DNA of 6,643 nt from Oscillospiraceae bacterium (GTDB taxonomy: Bacteria > Bacillota_A > Clostridia > Oscillospirales > WRJC01), in the NCBI GenBank assembly GCA_009785015.1, contig WQXD01000212.1:1-6643 (forward strand), read 5' to 3'. This document shows, in pieces, positions 6,263 through 6,643 of the stretch. Numbering within the stretch: position 1 is the stretch's first letter; each line of letters starts with the position of its first letter. A model generated the notes under the pieces. That model did not search any database, was not told where the DNA came from, and was given only the letters and a program-made list of their open reading frames with translations. Position numbers and translations under genes: made by a program.

Positions 6263-6634
6263 TTACTTTTTTTCGGGCATGATCTCTATCCAGTAACCGT
6301 CGGGGTCCTCGATGAAATAGAGGCCCATACCCGGGTTATCGTAACAAACGCAGCCCATTTTGTCGTGGAGCCGGCGTGCGGCTTCCATGTCGTCGGTAGT
6401 AAAGGCGATGTGGGATTCGTTGTCGCCCAAATCATAGGCCTCCCCCTTTTCGCGCAGCCAGGTCAGTTCTATCTGGCATGTGCCCGAACCGTCGGATAAA
6501 AAGGCGAGCTCGAAACTGCCGTCTTTGGCTTTATGCCTGCGCGCCGCTTCCATTCCGAGCGCGTCTTTGTAGAATGCGAGCGATTTTTCCAAGTCGAGTA
6601 CGTTGATGTTGGCGTGCGTCAATTTGAAATTCAT
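6263..6634 (-). CDS. VOC-superfamily protein, GloA-like (lactoylglutathione lyase type)
   Basis: This 123-aa protein has two beta-alpha-beta-beta-beta modules of the vicinal oxygen chelate fold. Four candidate metal ligands fall where glyoxalase I has them: H7 (L-T-H-A-N), E56 (Q-I-E-L-T-W), H75 (N-E-S-H-I-A-F) and E117 (Y-W-I-E-I). The ending D-P-D-G-Y-W-I-E-I-M-P is typical of GloA-like proteins. Glyoxalase I isomerises the hemithioacetal of methylglyoxal and a thiol, but VOC proteins also include epimerases, dioxygenases and resistance proteins, and the host may not use glutathione. The start is the only N-terminal Met before the first strand. Just 9 bases of upstream sequence are visible and they show no clear RBS. 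It is the first visible gene of the - strand operon; its promoter, and possibly more genes, lie beyond the right edge. Confidence 0.87.
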   Translation of the reverse strand: MNFKLTHANINVLDLEKSLAFYKDALGMEAARRHKAKDGSFELAFLSDGSGTCQIELTWLREKGEAYDLGDNESHIAFTTDDMEAARRLHDKMGCVCYDNPGMGLYFIEDPDGYWIEIMPEKK

Positions 6635-6643
6635 AAAAAGAAG

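Overview
The window looks like a bacterial chromosome, probably an uncultured Firmicutes/Clostridia-type anaerobe. The support is a canonical AGGAGG-type Shine-Dalgarno sequence, a textbook sigma-A promoter, a strong intrinsic terminator, and protein types common in such genomes (clostridial-style class V aminotransferase, UroD-family methyltransferase-like protein, GloA-like VOC protein). The taxonomic call is inference only. There are five real protein genes: two on the + strand and three on the - strand. The two groups converge at about 2450-2525.

The left part (about 20-1379, +) is a tnpB-only IS200/IS605-type (IS1341-like) element. It has a left-end subterminal hairpin (49-74), its own promoter (130-158), a strong RBS, an intact 375-aa TnpB, and a structured right end. 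The right end should be the omega (right-end) RNA scaffold, finishing in a CCCT..AGGG hairpin followed by GTGTCA. The element ends inside the first codons of a class V PLP aminotransferase (through 2446, +). Recognisable aminotransferase sequence (R-K-L-F-I-P-G-P-V) starts immediately after the element, but no ATG precedes it. The insertion therefore appears to have separated the enzyme from its native start codon. The aminotransferase ends at a strong rho-independent terminator (2487-2525).

The right part (6634-2524, -) is a compact three-gene set in transcription order: a GloA-like VOC protein, an 836-aa multidomain protein with a C-terminal CehA/McbA-type PHP metallohydrolase domain and a histidine-rich tail, and a UroD-fold MtaA/MtbA-like protein with the H-x-C...C zinc site. 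Gaps are 34 and 39 bases and no internal terminator is visible, so they are probably co-transcribed from a promoter beyond the right edge. Their joint substrate cannot be read from the sequence. A cytosolic catabolic or demethylation route is one reasonable guess.

The most notable points are the junction between the TnpB element and the aminotransferase start, the predicted guide RNA whose guide is that gene's own 5' coding sequence, a TnpB whose usual RuvC-II glutamate position holds glycine, and the uncharacterised metallohydrolase/UroD pair.
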